Shown here: one piece after another, positions 16,800 to 25,940 of the stretch
Layout of the letters: each line of letters opens with the position of its first letter
Position numbering within the stretch: the stretch's first letter is position 1
DNA from: Rhodovarius crocodyli
GTDB taxonomy: Bacteria; Pseudomonadota; Alphaproteobacteria; Acetobacterales; Acetobacteraceae
Assembly (NCBI RefSeq): GCF_004005855.1
Contig: NZ_SACL01000016.1
Coordinates: 1-64,000 of the forward strand
Direction: 5' to 3'
DNA length: 64,000 nucleotides
Notes under the pieces: generated by a model
Seen by the model: only the letters and a program-made list of their open reading frames with translations
The model's database searches: none
What the model was told of the DNA's origin: nothing
Made by a program: the position numbers and the translations under genes

Positions 16800-18706
16800 T
16801 ACCCTGCCCCCAGCGCGCTCGCGATCTGGAAAGTGGCGAAGGCCGCCAGATAGGCCAGCGCCAGCATGTAGCCGAAGGTGAAGAAGGCCCATTTCCGGCT
16901 GCCGGTCTCGCGCCGGATCACGGCCAGGGTCGCCGCGCATTGGGGCGCGAAGATGTACCAGGCCAGGAAGGCCAGCGCCGTCGCCAGCGACCATTTCCCG
17001 GCCAGCGCCTGGCCCAGCTGCGTCGCGTCCTCATCCGCGTTCTCGATGGCATAGACGGTGCCGAGGGAGGCCACCGCCACCTCCCGCGCCGCCATGCCCG
17101 GGATCAGCGCGACGCCGATCTGCCAGTTGAAGCCGATCGGGCGCAGCACGGGTTCCACGGCGTTTCCGATGCCATAGGCCAGGCTGTACTCGATGGCAGG
17201 CTCGGTCGCGCCCTCGGGCGGGCGCGGCACGGAGGACAGGAACCAGATCACCACCATCATCGCGAAGATGACGGTGCCGGCGCGGCGCAGGAAGGCCTTC
17301 ACCCGCAGCCACAGCGCGATGCCGACGTCACGCAGGCGCGGCAGCTTGTAGTCGGGCAGTTCCAGCATGAAGGGCTCGTTGGGGGACCCGCGCCAGATCA
17401 GCCGCTTGAACACGAAGGACATCAGCAGCGCGCTGACGATACCCGCCGCATAGAGGCCGAACATCACCAGCCCCTGCAGCCCGATCCAGCCCCAGACCGG
17501 GCGATCGGGGATGAAGGCGCCGATGATCAGCGTGTAGACCGGGATGCGGGCCGAGCAGGTCATCAGCGGCGCCACCAGGATGGTGGCCAGCCGGTCCCGC
17601 CTGCTGTCGATCACGCGGGTGGCCATGATGCCGGGGATGGCGCAGGCGAAGCTGGACAGCAGCGGGATGAAGGCGCGCCCATGCAGGCCTGCGCCGCCCA
17701 TGATGCGGTCCATCAGGAAGGCGGCCCGGGCCATGTAGCCCAGATCCTCCAGCAGCAGGATGAACAGGAACAGGATCGCGATCTGCGGCAGGAAGACCAG
17801 CACGCTGCCCACACCCGCGATCACGCCGTCCTGCAGGAAGCTGCGCAGCAGGCCGAGCGCCCCCTCATCCGGGATGGCATCGCCCACCAGCGCGCCCAGG
17901 GCGGTGAAGCCCCCGTCGATCAGGTCCATCACCGGCGCGGCCCAGGCGAACACGGCCTGGAACATCAGGAACAGCAGCACCAGCAGGATAAGCAGCCCGG
18001 CCACCGGGTGCAGCAGCACCGAATCCAGGCGCCGGGTCAGCGGGTCGCGCCGGTCGGGCACCACAACGGTGGCGGCCACGATACGGTCCGCCTCCCGCTG
18101 GGCGGCGCGCAGGGCCGCGGCGTCGGGCGCGGCCCATGCCTGCTCGCCTGCCGGGGCCAGGGTGGGGGCCATGCGGTCGATGGCGGCCAGCAGCTCCGCG
18201 GTGCCGCCGCGGCGCACGGCGGCACTCATCACCACCGGCACGCCCAGTTCGGCCGAGAGCGCGTCGATATCGATGGAAATGCCGCGATGCCGCGCCAGGT
18301 CCATCATGTTCAGCACCAGCAGCAGCGGCCGGCCGACCTGCTTGGCCTCCAGCACCAGGCGCATGGCGATGCGCAGGTTGGTGGCGTCGGCCACGCAGAC
18401 CAACAGGTCGGGCGCCTGCACCCCGTTCAGCCGCCCCAGCACCACGTCGCGCGTGATCACCTCATCGGGGCTGCGGGCGCGCAGGGAATAGGTGCCCGGC
18501 AGGTCCAGCACGCGGGCGGCGCGGCCGTCGGGGGTGGTGAAGGCGCCTTCCTTGCGCTCCACCGTGACACCCGGATAGTTGGCCGCGCGCTGCCGGCTGC
18601 CGGTAAGCGCGTTGAACAGCGCGGTCTTGCCGCAATTCGGATTGCCGAGCAGCGCCACGCGCAGCGAACGCTGCGCGACCGCCCCCTCCAGCGCGGTATC
18701 AGGCAT
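16799..18706 (-). CDS. feoB: Ferrous iron transport protein B
   Basis: A 635-residue GTPase-coupled inner-membrane Fe(II) transporter. The N-terminal G domain shows G1 GNPNCGKT (21-28), G3 DLPG (68-71) and G4 NMMD (133-136). A multi-helix channel domain with two Gate-like repeats follows, including SSFACAIPGIMATRVI and GMAAREVAVASLGT. It is on the short side, ending soon after the last helices (compare about 770 residues in enteric FeoB). The reading frame continues upstream, but the ATG at 18706 starts the canonical G domain. It overlaps feoA by 8 nt, so the two are translationally coupled. FeoC is absent. Confidence 0.96.
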   Translation of the reverse strand: MPDTALEGAVAQRSLRVALLGNPNCGKTALFNALTGSRQRAANYPGVTVERKEGAFTTPDGRAARVLDLPGTYSLRARSPDEVITRDVVLGRLNGVQAPDLLVCVADATNLRIAMRLVLEAKQVGRPLLLVLNMMDLARHRGISIDIDALSAELGVPVVMSAAVRRGGTAELLAAIDRMAPTLAPAGEQAWAAPDAAALRAAQREADRIVAATVVVPDRRDPLTRRLDSVLLHPVAGLLILLVLLFLMFQAVFAWAAPVMDLIDGGFTALGALVGDAIPDEGALGLLRSFLQDGVIAGVGSVLVFLPQIAILFLFILLLEDLGYMARAAFLMDRIMGGAGLHGRAFIPLLSSFACAIPGIMATRVIDSRRDRLATILVAPLMTCSARIPVYTLIIGAFIPDRPVWGWIGLQGLVMFGLYAAGIVSALLMSFVFKRLIWRGSPNEPFMLELPDYKLPRLRDVGIALWLRVKAFLRRAGTVIFAMMVVIWFLSSVPRPPEGATEPAIEYSLAYGIGNAVEPVLRPIGFNWQIGVALIPGMAAREVAVASLGTVYAIENADEDATQLGQALAGKWSLATALAFLAWYIFAPQCAATLAVIRRETGSRKWAFFTFGYMLALAYLAAFATFQIASALGAG

Positions 18707-18971
18707 GGATGGCGTCGACCAGGATCGCGTCGGCCTCGCGCCGGCGCAGCGCGATGGTGGCGGTCTGCACCCTGACCGCGATGGGGTCGCGGCCGAACAG
18801 GCCCTGATGGACGATTTCCACCGGCGCACCCTCGATGAAGCCCAGCTCCAGCAGGCGGCGCTCCAGTTCCTCGGCGGGGAAGCCGCCGATGGAGAACGGG
18901 CGCAGGCCCCGGATACGGCCGCGGAAGCCGCGCGCGGCTGAACCCAATGTGTCGGGAGAGGATTTGCTCAT
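18699..18971 (-). CDS. feoA: Ferrous iron transport protein A
   Basis: A 90-residue cytosolic SH3-like protein that works with FeoB. Conserved elements include LERRLLELGFIEGAPVEIVHQG and DPIAVRVQTATIALRRREADAILV. Residues 1-20 form an Arg/Ser-rich lead-in. The ATG at 18971 is preferred over in-frame codons further up because family homology starts after it, though its ribosome-binding site is weak. The 3' end overlaps feoB by 8 nt. Confidence 0.92.
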   Translation of the reverse strand: MSKSSPDTLGSAARGFRGRIRGLRPFSIGGFPAEELERRLLELGFIEGAPVEIVHQGLFGRDPIAVRVQTATIALRRREADAILVDAIHA

Positions 18972-18996
18972 CGGAGACTCTAGTCTGGTGCCCCCG

Positions 18997-19026
18997 ATAT
19001 TAAGTGCGAGTGGCTTGCAATTGCAA
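18997..19026 (-). promoter_or_regulatory. feoAB promoter with candidate Fur-type operator
   Basis: A perfect 12-bp palindrome TTGCAATTGCAA lies at 19015-19026. Next to it is the interrupted repeat TGCGAG-TGG-CTTGCA (19005-19019). On the minus strand TTGCAA (19026-19021) and TAATAT (19002-18997) are spaced by 18 bp and look like the -35 and -10, so the palindrome overlaps the promoter. Iron-responsive repression of feoAB by a Fur-family regulator is well known; assigning this site to Fur is inference. Confidence 0.55.
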
Positions 19027-19206
19027 ACCCGCACCGGACGGGATTTCCCGCCATCTCTTGACCTCTGGCCTTCCGACTCCGCATATCCCCCCCATGCCCG
19101 CGCGCCGCCGTCCGATGCGAATTCTTCGCCCGGTCCTCATCTGAGGGCCGGGACCGATCCTCGCGCGCCATCCATTTTGCCCTGACACAGGGCCACAGGT
19201 TCCCAC

Positions 19207-22017
19207 ATGACCGACACCACCACGCCCGCCCGTGACTATCGCAGCACGGTCTTCCTGCCCGCCACGCCCTTTCCCATGCGCGGCGACCTGCCGAAGCGCG
19301 AGCCCGCGATGCTCGAGCGCTGGCAGAAGATGGGCATGTATGAGCGCCTGCGCGCCGATGCCGCGGGGCGCGAGAAGTTCGTCCTGCATGACGGCCCGCC
19401 CTATGCGAACGGCCCGCTGCACATCGGCCACGCGCTGAACAAGATCCTGAAGGACGTGATCAACCGCGCGGCGCAGATGGCGGGCTTCGACGCCGGCTAT
19501 ATTCCCGGCTGGGACTGCCACGGCCTGCCGATCGAGTGGAAGGTCGAGGAAGAATACCGCGCCCGCAAGCAGGACAAGGACCAGGTGCCGGTGCTGGAGT
19601 TCCGCGCCGAATGCCGGGCCTATGCCGCCAAATGGCTGGATTTCCAGCGCGAGGAATTCAAGCGCCTGGGCGTCGAGGGCGACTGGGAAGGCCGCTACGC
19701 CACCATGGACCTGCCCTCCGAGGCGATGATCGCCGGCGAGATCGGCAAGTTCCTGATGAACGGCAGCCTGTATCGCGGCCTGCGCCCGGTGATGTGGAGC
19801 CCGGTCGAGAAGACCGCGCTGGCCGAGGCCGAGGTCGAATACCACGACCATAAGTCCGCCATCCTGTACGCGCTGTTCCCGGTGCTGAAGGCCCCGGCCG
19901 CCCCGGATCTGGTGGGCGCGAATGTCGTGATCTGGACGACGACCCCCTGGACCATCCCGGCCAACCGCGCGCTCGCCTACAAGGGCGACATCGAATACGC
20001 GCTGGTGCATGTCGCGGAGGTCGAGGAAGACGCGCTGATGGCGCCGGGCCAGAAGATCATCGTGGCCCTGAAGCTGCTGCCCGACGTGGTGAAGGCCTGC
20101 AACCTCGGCGCGCACAGCGTGATCCGGGTGTTCCCCGGCACCGAGCTGGCCGAGGCCGTCTGCGCCTCTCCGCTGCGCGGCCATGCCGGCCAGTACATGT
20201 ATGAGGCCCCGCTGCTGGACGGCGACTATGTGACCGACGACGCCGGCACCGGCATCGTCCACATCGCCCCCGCCCATGGCGAGGAGGACTTCCACCTTGC
20301 CCGCGCCCACGGCATCGCCGTGCCGGAATGCGTGGCCGATGACGGCACCTACACCATCCAGGCGCCGGGCTTCGAGGGCATCCATGTCTTCAAGGCGCAT
20401 GAGGCGGTGTGGGCCGCGCTGACCGCGCTCGGCACGCTGGCGGGCAAGGGCTTCATCACCCACAGCTACCCGCACAGCTGGCGCTCCAAGAAGCCCGTGA
20501 TCTACCGCGCGACGCCGCAGTGGTTCATCGCGATGGATGACGCCAACCAGATCCGCCAGAAGGCGCTGGACGCGATCGCCGCCACCCATTTCGTGCCCGA
20601 CATCGGCCGCAACCGCATCGGCGGCATGGTCGCCGCCCGGCCGGACTGGTGCATCAGCCGCCAGCGCGCCTGGGGCGTGCCCATCGCCGTCTTCGTCGAG
20701 AAGAAGTCGGGCGAGGTGCTGCGCGACCAGTCCGTGATGGACCGCATCTGCGCGGCCTTCACCGAGGAAGGGGCCGATGCCTGGTACAAGCCCGGCGCCG
20801 CCGCCCGCTTCCTGGGCAATGACCGCAACCCGGCCGATTACGAGCAGGTGATGGACATCGTGGATGTGTGGTTCGAGAGCGGCTCGACCCACGCCTTCGT
20901 CCTCGGGCCGCGCGGCCTGCCCTTCCCGGCCGACCTCTATCTCGAAGGCAGCGACCAGCATCGCGGCTGGTTCCATTCCTCGCTGCTCGAATCCATCGGC
21001 ACGCGCGGGGTGGCCCCCTTCAAGTCCATCCTCACCCACGGCTTCGTCCTGGATGAGAAGGGCGAGAAGATGTCCAAGTCCAAGGGCAACGTGACCGCGC
21101 CGCAGGAAGTCACCCGCGATTTCGGCGCCGACATCCTGCGCCTGTGGGTCATGAATTCGGACACCACGGCCGACCTGCGCATCGGCAAGAACATCCTGGC
21201 CCAGCAGGCCGACATCTATCGCCGCATCCGCAACACGCTGCGCTGGGTGTTGGGCGCGCTGGACGGCTACTCCGAGGCCGAGACCGTTCCCTACGCGGAA
21301 CTGCCGGAGCTGGAGCGCTGGATCCTGCACCGCCTGTCGGAGCTGGACGCCCGCATGCGCGCCGCCCAGAAGACCCATGACTGGGCCGGCGTGGTGCCGG
21401 ACCTGCACGGCTTCTGCAATTCGGAGCTGTCGGCCTTCTACTTCGACATCCGCAAGGACGCGCTGTACTGCGACGCGCCCTCCGCCGCGCGCCGCCGCGC
21501 GGCCCGCACCGTGCTGGACCACCTGCACCGCTGCCTGACCACCTGGCTGGCCCCGGTGCTGTGCTTCACGGCCGAGGAAGCCTGGCTGGCGCGCTTCCCG
21601 GGTGAGGACAGCTCGGTGCATCTGCAGCTGTGGCCGACCATTCCGGCGGAATGGAACGACCCGGCGCTGGCGGCGAAGTGGGATGAGATCCGTTCGATTC
21701 GCCGCGCCATCACCGGCGTGCTGGAGCAGGCCCGCGCGAGCGGCGAGATCGGCTCCTCCCTGGCGGCCGCCCCGGTTCTGACCCTCCCCGAAGCCCAGGC
21801 CGGCCTGCTGCCGGCCGCGGCCTGGGCCGAACTGGCCATCACGTCGGAGCTGACGGTGAAGACCGGCGATGCCATGGCGGTCGAATTCGCCAAGGCCCCG
21901 GGCGAGAAGTGCGACCGTTGCTGGCGCGTGCTGACCGAGGTCGGCGCCAGCCACGCCCACCCCACCCTCTGCCTGCGCTGCGAAACGGTCGTGGCCAATG
22001 GGGAAAAGACCGCATGA
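19207..22017 (+). CDS. ileS: Isoleucyl-tRNA synthetase
   Basis: A 936-residue class I synthetase charging tRNA-Ile. The HIGH signature sits at 72-75 ([11 protein letters not shown]) and KMSKS at 621-625. The CP1 editing domain is in between ([37 protein letters not shown]). The C-terminal zinc finger CDRCW...CLRC closes the protein, making it the bacterial Zn-containing type. The stop codon overlaps the lspA start (ATGA), forming the widely conserved ileS-lspA unit. Confidence 0.98.
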   Translation: MTDTTTPARDYRSTVFLPATPFPMRGDLPKREPAMLERWQKMGMYERLRADAAGREKFVLHDGPPYANGPLHIGHALNKILKDVINRAAQMAGFDAGYIPGWDCHGLPIEWKVEEEYRARKQDKDQVPVLEFRAECRAYAAKWLDFQREEFKRLGVEGDWEGRYATMDLPSEAMIAGEIGKFLMNGSLYRGLRPVMWSPVEKTALAEAEVEYHDHKSAILYALFPVLKAPAAPDLVGANVVIWTTTPWTIPANRALAYKGDIEYALVHVAEVEEDALMAPGQKIIVALKLLPDVVKACNLGAHSVIRVFPGTELAEAVCASPLRGHAGQYMYEAPLLDGDYVTDDAGTGIVHIAPAHGEEDFHLARAHGIAVPECVADDGTYTIQAPGFEGIHVFKAHEAVWAALTALGTLAGKGFITHSYPHSWRSKKPVIYRATPQWFIAMDDANQIRQKALDAIAATHFVPDIGRNRIGGMVAARPDWCISRQRAWGVPIAVFVEKKSGEVLRDQSVMDRICAAFTEEGADAWYKPGAAARFLGNDRNPADYEQVMDIVDVWFESGSTHAFVLGPRGLPFPADLYLEGSDQHRGWFHSSLLESIGTRGVAPFKSILTHGFVLDEKGEKMSKSKGNVTAPQEVTRDFGADILRLWVMNSDTTADLRIGKNILAQQADIYRRIRNTLRWVLGALDGYSEAETVPYAELPELERWILHRLSELDARMRAAQKTHDWAGVVPDLHGFCNSELSAFYFDIRKDALYCDAPSAARRRAARTVLDHLHRCLTTWLAPVLCFTAEEAWLARFPGEDSSVHLQLWPTIPAEWNDPALAAKWDEIRSIRRAITGVLEQARASGEIGSSLAAAPVLTLPEAQAGLLPAAAWAELAITSELTVKTGDAMAVEFAKAPGEKCDRCWRVLTEVGASHAHPTLCLRCETVVANGEKTA

Positions 22018-22514
22018 AGCGCCTCCTGCCCGGATTGCTGTTCGCCGCCGTGCTGCTGGTGGCGGACCAGATCAGCAAGCACTGGATCCTGTTCGGGCTG
22101 AACCTGCCTGAGCTGCGGACGGTGCCGGTGCTGCTGGTCGGCCCCTTCGGGCTTGACCTCACCATGGTCTGGAACCGGGGCGTCACCTTCGGGATGTTCT
22201 CGGGCGAAGGGTCCTGGAACCACCTGGCGCTGGCCGGCGTCTCGGCCGTGATCGCCGTGGTGCTGCTGCGCTGGCTGTGGAAGGCCGAGACCACGCCCGT
22301 GACCCTCGCGCTGGGCTCCATCATCGGCGGCGCGATCGGAAATGTCATCGACCGGCTTCGTTTCGGCGCCGTGGTGGACTTCATCGATACCCACGCCTGG
22401 GGATGGCACTGGTACGTCTTCAACGTCGCGGATGCGGGAATCGTCTGCGGCGTGCTCGTCCTCGTCTTAGACGCCTTGTTTCGGCCGCAAGGCGGGGCTA
22501 GGCAGTCGGCATGA
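22014..22514 (+). CDS. lspA: Lipoprotein signal peptidase II
   Basis: A 166-residue inner-membrane aspartic protease that removes signal peptides from prolipoproteins after lipidation. It has four transmembrane helices. The catalytic aspartates are D122 (GAVVDFID) and D140 (FNVADAGI), with the GNVIDR motif at 109-114. The start ATG overlaps the ileS stop, and the stop overlaps the next gene, a lipoprotein that LspA itself would process. Confidence 0.97.
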   Translation: MKRLLPGLLFAAVLLVADQISKHWILFGLNLPELRTVPVLLVGPFGLDLTMVWNRGVTFGMFSGEGSWNHLALAGVSAVIAVVLLRWLWKAETTPVTLALGSIIGGAIGNVIDRLRFGAVVDFIDTHAWGWHWYVFNVADAGIVCGVLVLVLDALFRPQGGARQSA

Positions 22515-23071
22515 GCATCCGCTTCCTCGCTGTCCCGGCCCTCCTCCTGCTCTCCGCCTGCGGCGGAGACACCGCGCGCACCCTCGGCTTCACGCGCGAT
22601 GCGCCAGATGAGTTCCAGGTGACGACGCGCGCGCCGCTCTCCATGCCGCCATCGCTGGGCAACCTGCCGCGCCCGGCGCCCGGCGCCGCCCGCCCGCAGG
22701 AAATCTCCCCGCGCGCCCAGGCCGAGGCCGTTCTGGCCCCCGGCGCTGCTCTCGGCCGTGAAGGCTCGGCACAGGCCTCCCGTGGTGAGAGCGCCCTGCT
22801 CTCCGCCGCCGGCGGCGCCCCGGCCCCCGCCGATATCCGCAGCCAGGTCGACAGCGAATCCCTGCGCCTGAACTCCGAGGACCGCACCCTGACGGAGCGC
22901 CTGATGTTCTGGCGCGACCCGGACACCTCCGGCACCGCCGTGGACACCACCCGCGAACAGCAGCGCCTGCGTGAGAACGCGGCGCTCGGCCGTCCCACCA
23001 CCGATGGCGAGACGCCGATCATCCAGCGCCCGCGCAGCGGCACCTTCCTGGGCGGCCTGCGCCTGTTCTGA
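22511..23071 (+). CDS. DUF3035-family lipoprotein
   Basis: A 186-residue predicted lipoprotein with lipobox LLSAC (C17). The N-terminal half carries the DUF3035 signature RTLGFTRDAPDEFQVTTRAPLSMPP. The rest is low-complexity and Pro/Ala-rich, ending in FLGGLRLF. DUF3035 proteins are alphaproteobacterial, and the family often follows lspA. The molecular role is not established, although an envelope role is likely. The ATGA overlap with lspA indicates translational coupling. Confidence 0.85.
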   Translation: MSIRFLAVPALLLLSACGGDTARTLGFTRDAPDEFQVTTRAPLSMPPSLGNLPRPAPGAARPQEISPRAQAEAVLAPGAALGREGSAQASRGESALLSAAGGAPAPADIRSQVDSESLRLNSEDRTLTERLMFWRDPDTSGTAVDTTREQQRLRENAALGRPTTDGETPIIQRPRSGTFLGGLRLF

Positions 23072-23076
23072 CATCC

Positions 23077-23099
23077 GGCGGGGGGCCCACCTCCCCGCC
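23077..23099 (+). terminator. Hairpin ending the ileS-lspA-DUF3035 operon
   Basis: GGCGGGG (23077-23083) pairs with CCCCGCC (23093-23099) six bases after the stop codon. No T-run follows. Confidence 0.45.
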
Positions 23100-23133
23100 A
23101 TACCGCAGCGCGGCAATCGGCGCGCTGCGAAGG

Positions 23134-23161
23134 TTGCGCGGGAATCGCACGCGCCTATAAG
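23134..23161 (+). promoter_or_regulatory. Candidate promoter of parE
   Basis: TTGCGC (23134-23139) and TATAAG (23156-23161) lie 16 bp apart, 35 bp ahead of the parE ATG. Confidence 0.45.
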
Positions 23162-23196
23162 GTGTGCCCGCAACCGGAACGCAGCGTGAACACCAG

Positions 23197-25170
23197 ATGA
23201 GCGATCTCTTCGGCGGTCAGGCCCCCAAGCCCGGCGCCTCCTACTCCGCCGCCGACATCGAGGTGCTGGAAGGGCTGGAGCCCGTCCGCAAGCGCCCCGG
23301 CATGTATATCGGCGGCACGGACGAGAACGCGCTGCACCACCTCGCCGCCGAGATCATCGACAACGCGATGGACGAGGCCGTGGCCGGCCATGCCGACCGT
23401 ATCGAGGTGTGGCTGGAGCCCGGCAACTGGCTGGCCGTGCGCGACAACGGCCGCGGCATTCCGGTGGACCCGCACCCGAAATTCCCGAAGCAGTCCGCGC
23501 TGGAGGTGATCTTCACCACCCTGCATTCGGGCGGCAAGTTCTCGGGCAAGGCCTACGCCACCTCGGGCGGTTTGCACGGCGTGGGCAGTTCCGTGGTGAA
23601 CGCCCTGGCCGCGCGGATGGAGGTGGAGGTCGCGCGCGACCGCCAGCTGTTCACCCAGGCCTATGAGCAGGGCAAGCCGGTCACCAAGCTGGTGAATGCG
23701 GGGGCGGTGCAGAACCGCCGCGGCACCCAGATCCGCTTCCGCCCCGACCCCGAGATCTTCGGCAAGCTGGAGTTCAAGCCCGAGCGCCTGTTCCGCTTCT
23801 GCCGCTCCAAGGCCTATCTGTACCGCGGCGTCGAGATCCGCTGGTCCTGCGACCCGTCGCTGATCCGCGAAGGCGCCGAGACCCCGGCCCAGACGGTGCT
23901 GCATTTCCCGGGCGGGCTGGGGGACTTCCTGGCCACCGCGATCGAGAAGAAATCCCAGGTCATCCCGGCCCCCTGGGCGGGCGAGGCCAATTTCCCCGAG
24001 GAGGCCGGGCGGCTCGAATGGGCCGTCACTTGGCTGGAGGACGGGGACGGCTTCCTCTCGACCTACGCCAACACCATCCCCACCCCGCTCGGCGGCACGC
24101 ATGAGGCGGGGCTGCGCAACGCGCTGGTGAAGGGGCTGCGCGCCTTTGGTGAGCTGAAGAAGGAAAAGCGCGCCGAGAAGATCACGGCCGAGGACGTGCT
24201 GGCCGGCATGGCCGGCATGCTGTCGGTCTTCATCCGCGAGCCGCAGTTCCAGGGCCAGACCAAGGACAAGCTGACGAGCCCGGAGGCGCAGCGCCTGGTC
24301 GAGAACGCCATGCGCAACCAGCTGGATCACTGGCTGGCCGGCGATCCGGGCATGGCCGACAACCTGCTGGCCTTCTGCATCGAGCGCGCGGAGGAACGCC
24401 TGCGCCGGCGCGAGCAGAAGGAAACCCCGCGCAAATCCGCCACCCGCAAGCTGCGCCTGCCCGGCAAGCTGGCGGATTGCGCGAAGGAAGGCGTGGAAGG
24501 CACCGAGCTGTTCCTGGTCGAGGGCGACAGCGCCGGCGGCTCCGCCAAGCAGGCCCGCAACCGTGAGACCCAGGCCGTGCTGCCGCTGCGCGGCAAGATC
24601 CTGAACGTCGCTTCCGCTTCGGCCGACAAGCTGCGCGCGAACCAGGAGCTGAAGGACCTGATCGAGGCGCTGGGCTGCGGCGTGGGCGACCGCTTCGACG
24701 CGAACCGCCTGCGCTATGGCCGCGTCGTGATCATGACGGACGCCGATGTGGACGGCGCGCATATCGCGGCCCTGCTGATGACCTTCTTCTACAAGGAACT
24801 GCCGCAGCTGGTGCGCGACGGGCGGGTGCACCTCGCCCAGCCGCCGCTGTACCGGCTGCAGGCCAACGGCAAATCCATCTACGCCATGGACGATGCCGAC
24901 AAGGACCGCCTGATGAAGCGCGAGTTCAAGCCGAGCCAGAAGGTCGAGGTCAGCCGCTTCAAGGGGCTGGGCGAAATGCCGCCCGCGCTGCTGAAGGAGA
25001 CCACGATGGACCCGAAGCGGCGCAACCTGCTGCGCGTGGTTCTGCCCACCGAGGAACGCGCCAGGACCGCGGACCTGATCGAGGCGCTGATGGGCCGCAA
25101 GCCCGAGCTGCGCTTCCGCTTCATCCAGGACAATGCGGCGACACTGGACGTCGAGGCGTTGGATGCCTGA
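23197..25170 (+). CDS. parE: DNA topoisomerase IV subunit B
   Basis: A 657-residue ATPase subunit of topoisomerase IV, which decatenates daughter chromosomes with ParC. The GHKL ATPase domain shows EIIDNAMDEAVAG, DNGRGIPV and GGLHGVGSSVVNALA. The TOPRIM domain has LVEGDSAGGSAKQARNR and MTDADVDGAHI. ParE rather than GyrB is indicated by the IDNAMDEA variant, the compact insert and the IEALGCGVGDRFD region. An in-frame GTG 33 nt upstream lacks conserved residues, so the ATG was chosen. parC is not in the window. Confidence 0.95.
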   Translation: MSDLFGGQAPKPGASYSAADIEVLEGLEPVRKRPGMYIGGTDENALHHLAAEIIDNAMDEAVAGHADRIEVWLEPGNWLAVRDNGRGIPVDPHPKFPKQSALEVIFTTLHSGGKFSGKAYATSGGLHGVGSSVVNALAARMEVEVARDRQLFTQAYEQGKPVTKLVNAGAVQNRRGTQIRFRPDPEIFGKLEFKPERLFRFCRSKAYLYRGVEIRWSCDPSLIREGAETPAQTVLHFPGGLGDFLATAIEKKSQVIPAPWAGEANFPEEAGRLEWAVTWLEDGDGFLSTYANTIPTPLGGTHEAGLRNALVKGLRAFGELKKEKRAEKITAEDVLAGMAGMLSVFIREPQFQGQTKDKLTSPEAQRLVENAMRNQLDHWLAGDPGMADNLLAFCIERAEERLRRREQKETPRKSATRKLRLPGKLADCAKEGVEGTELFLVEGDSAGGSAKQARNRETQAVLPLRGKILNVASASADKLRANQELKDLIEALGCGVGDRFDANRLRYGRVVIMTDADVDGAHIAALLMTFFYKELPQLVRDGRVHLAQPPLYRLQANGKSIYAMDDADKDRLMKREFKPSQKVEVSRFKGLGEMPPALLKETTMDPKRRNLLRVVLPTEERARTADLIEALMGRKPELRFRFIQDNAATLDVEALDA

Positions 25171-25239
25171 AAGCTCCTGAAACCCGAGCGTCCCGGTCGC
25201 GTTCATTCCGGCAGAACATCCTCAACGGAGACTGCCGTC

Positions 25240-25851
25240 ATGAACAACCGCCGTAAGTTTCTGGGCCTTGCTGCCGCCGGCGCGGCGATGGTCCCTGCCA
25301 TGATGCCCATGGCCGCCATGGCCCAGGCCACCATCATCCCGCCCGCCGGCACGCCGATGCAGCCGCCCGTCGTCACCAACACCTCCGTGATCGACGCGAT
25401 GGCCGCCGATGGCCGCTTCACCCGCTTCATCGAGTTCGCCCGCCAGTCCGGCGCGGTGGAGCAGCTGCGGGCCGCCAATGTGGTGACCGTCTTCGCGCCG
25501 ACCGACATCGCGATGGAACGCCTGCCCGCCAGCCTGCGCGACCAGCTGCTGGGCACGCCCGGCATGCAGCGCGACGTCGTCCGCCTGCCCGCCTTCGTCA
25601 ATCTGCACATCGTGGATGGGCTGGAGACGCTGCCCGGCCTCGCCGGCAAGGAAACGCTGATGCGCAGCCGCAACGGCGCCAACCTGCTGGTGCAGCCCAC
25701 CCCGCAGTCCACGCTGGTGCTGACGGCGCAGGATGGCCCGGGCTTCAGCGCCGGCGGCCTGAACGCCAGCCGCAACGCCAACATCCTTCTGCCGATCATC
25801 CAGGCGGCCAATGGGATGGTGTTTCCCATCGACAACGCCATGCTGGTTTGA
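25240..25851 (+). CDS. Secreted fasciclin (FAS1)-domain protein
   Basis: A 203-residue exported single-FAS1-domain protein. The N-terminus RRKFLGLAAAGAAMV looks like a twin-arginine (Tat) signal, with a cleavage region near MAAMAQ. The FAS1 H1/H2 regions are recognisable: VVTVFAPTDIAMERLP, LPAFVNLHIVDG and ILLPIIQAANGMVFPIDNAML. FAS1 domains mediate adhesion or ligand binding at the envelope. GGAG lies 9 nt before the ATG. It appears monocistronic, ending in a strong hairpin. Confidence 0.9.
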   Translation: MNNRRKFLGLAAAGAAMVPAMMPMAAMAQATIIPPAGTPMQPPVVTNTSVIDAMAADGRFTRFIEFARQSGAVEQLRAANVVTVFAPTDIAMERLPASLRDQLLGTPGMQRDVVRLPAFVNLHIVDGLETLPGLAGKETLMRSRNGANLLVQPTPQSTLVLTAQDGPGFSAGGLNASRNANILLPIIQAANGMVFPIDNAMLV

Positions 25852-25880
25852 TCAGCCTGCCGCCCCTGCGGTATCAAGTT

Positions 25881-25908
25881 ACCCGGTCCGGCCTTCGCCG
25901 GGCCGGGT
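25881..25908 (+). terminator. Terminator hairpin of the fasciclin gene
   Basis: ACCCGGTCCGGC (25881-25892) pairs with GCCGGGCCGGGT (25897-25908) around a CTTC loop. The 12-bp stem has one G-U pair, and TTGCATGCATTA follows. It lies between the fasciclin stop and the kinase start. Confidence 0.6.
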
Positions 25909-25940
25909 TGCATGCATTACACAGAGTTTAATGATACGGT

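Noticed and set aside
19000-21960. Very long minus-strand ORF opposite ileS, and similar long antisense ORFs opposite trpE, the ThDP enzyme, feoB, parE, tamA and tamB
   Set aside because: They are high-GC shadow frames: low-complexity Arg/Gly/Ala/His-rich translations with no family motif, lying over well-supported genes on the other strand.
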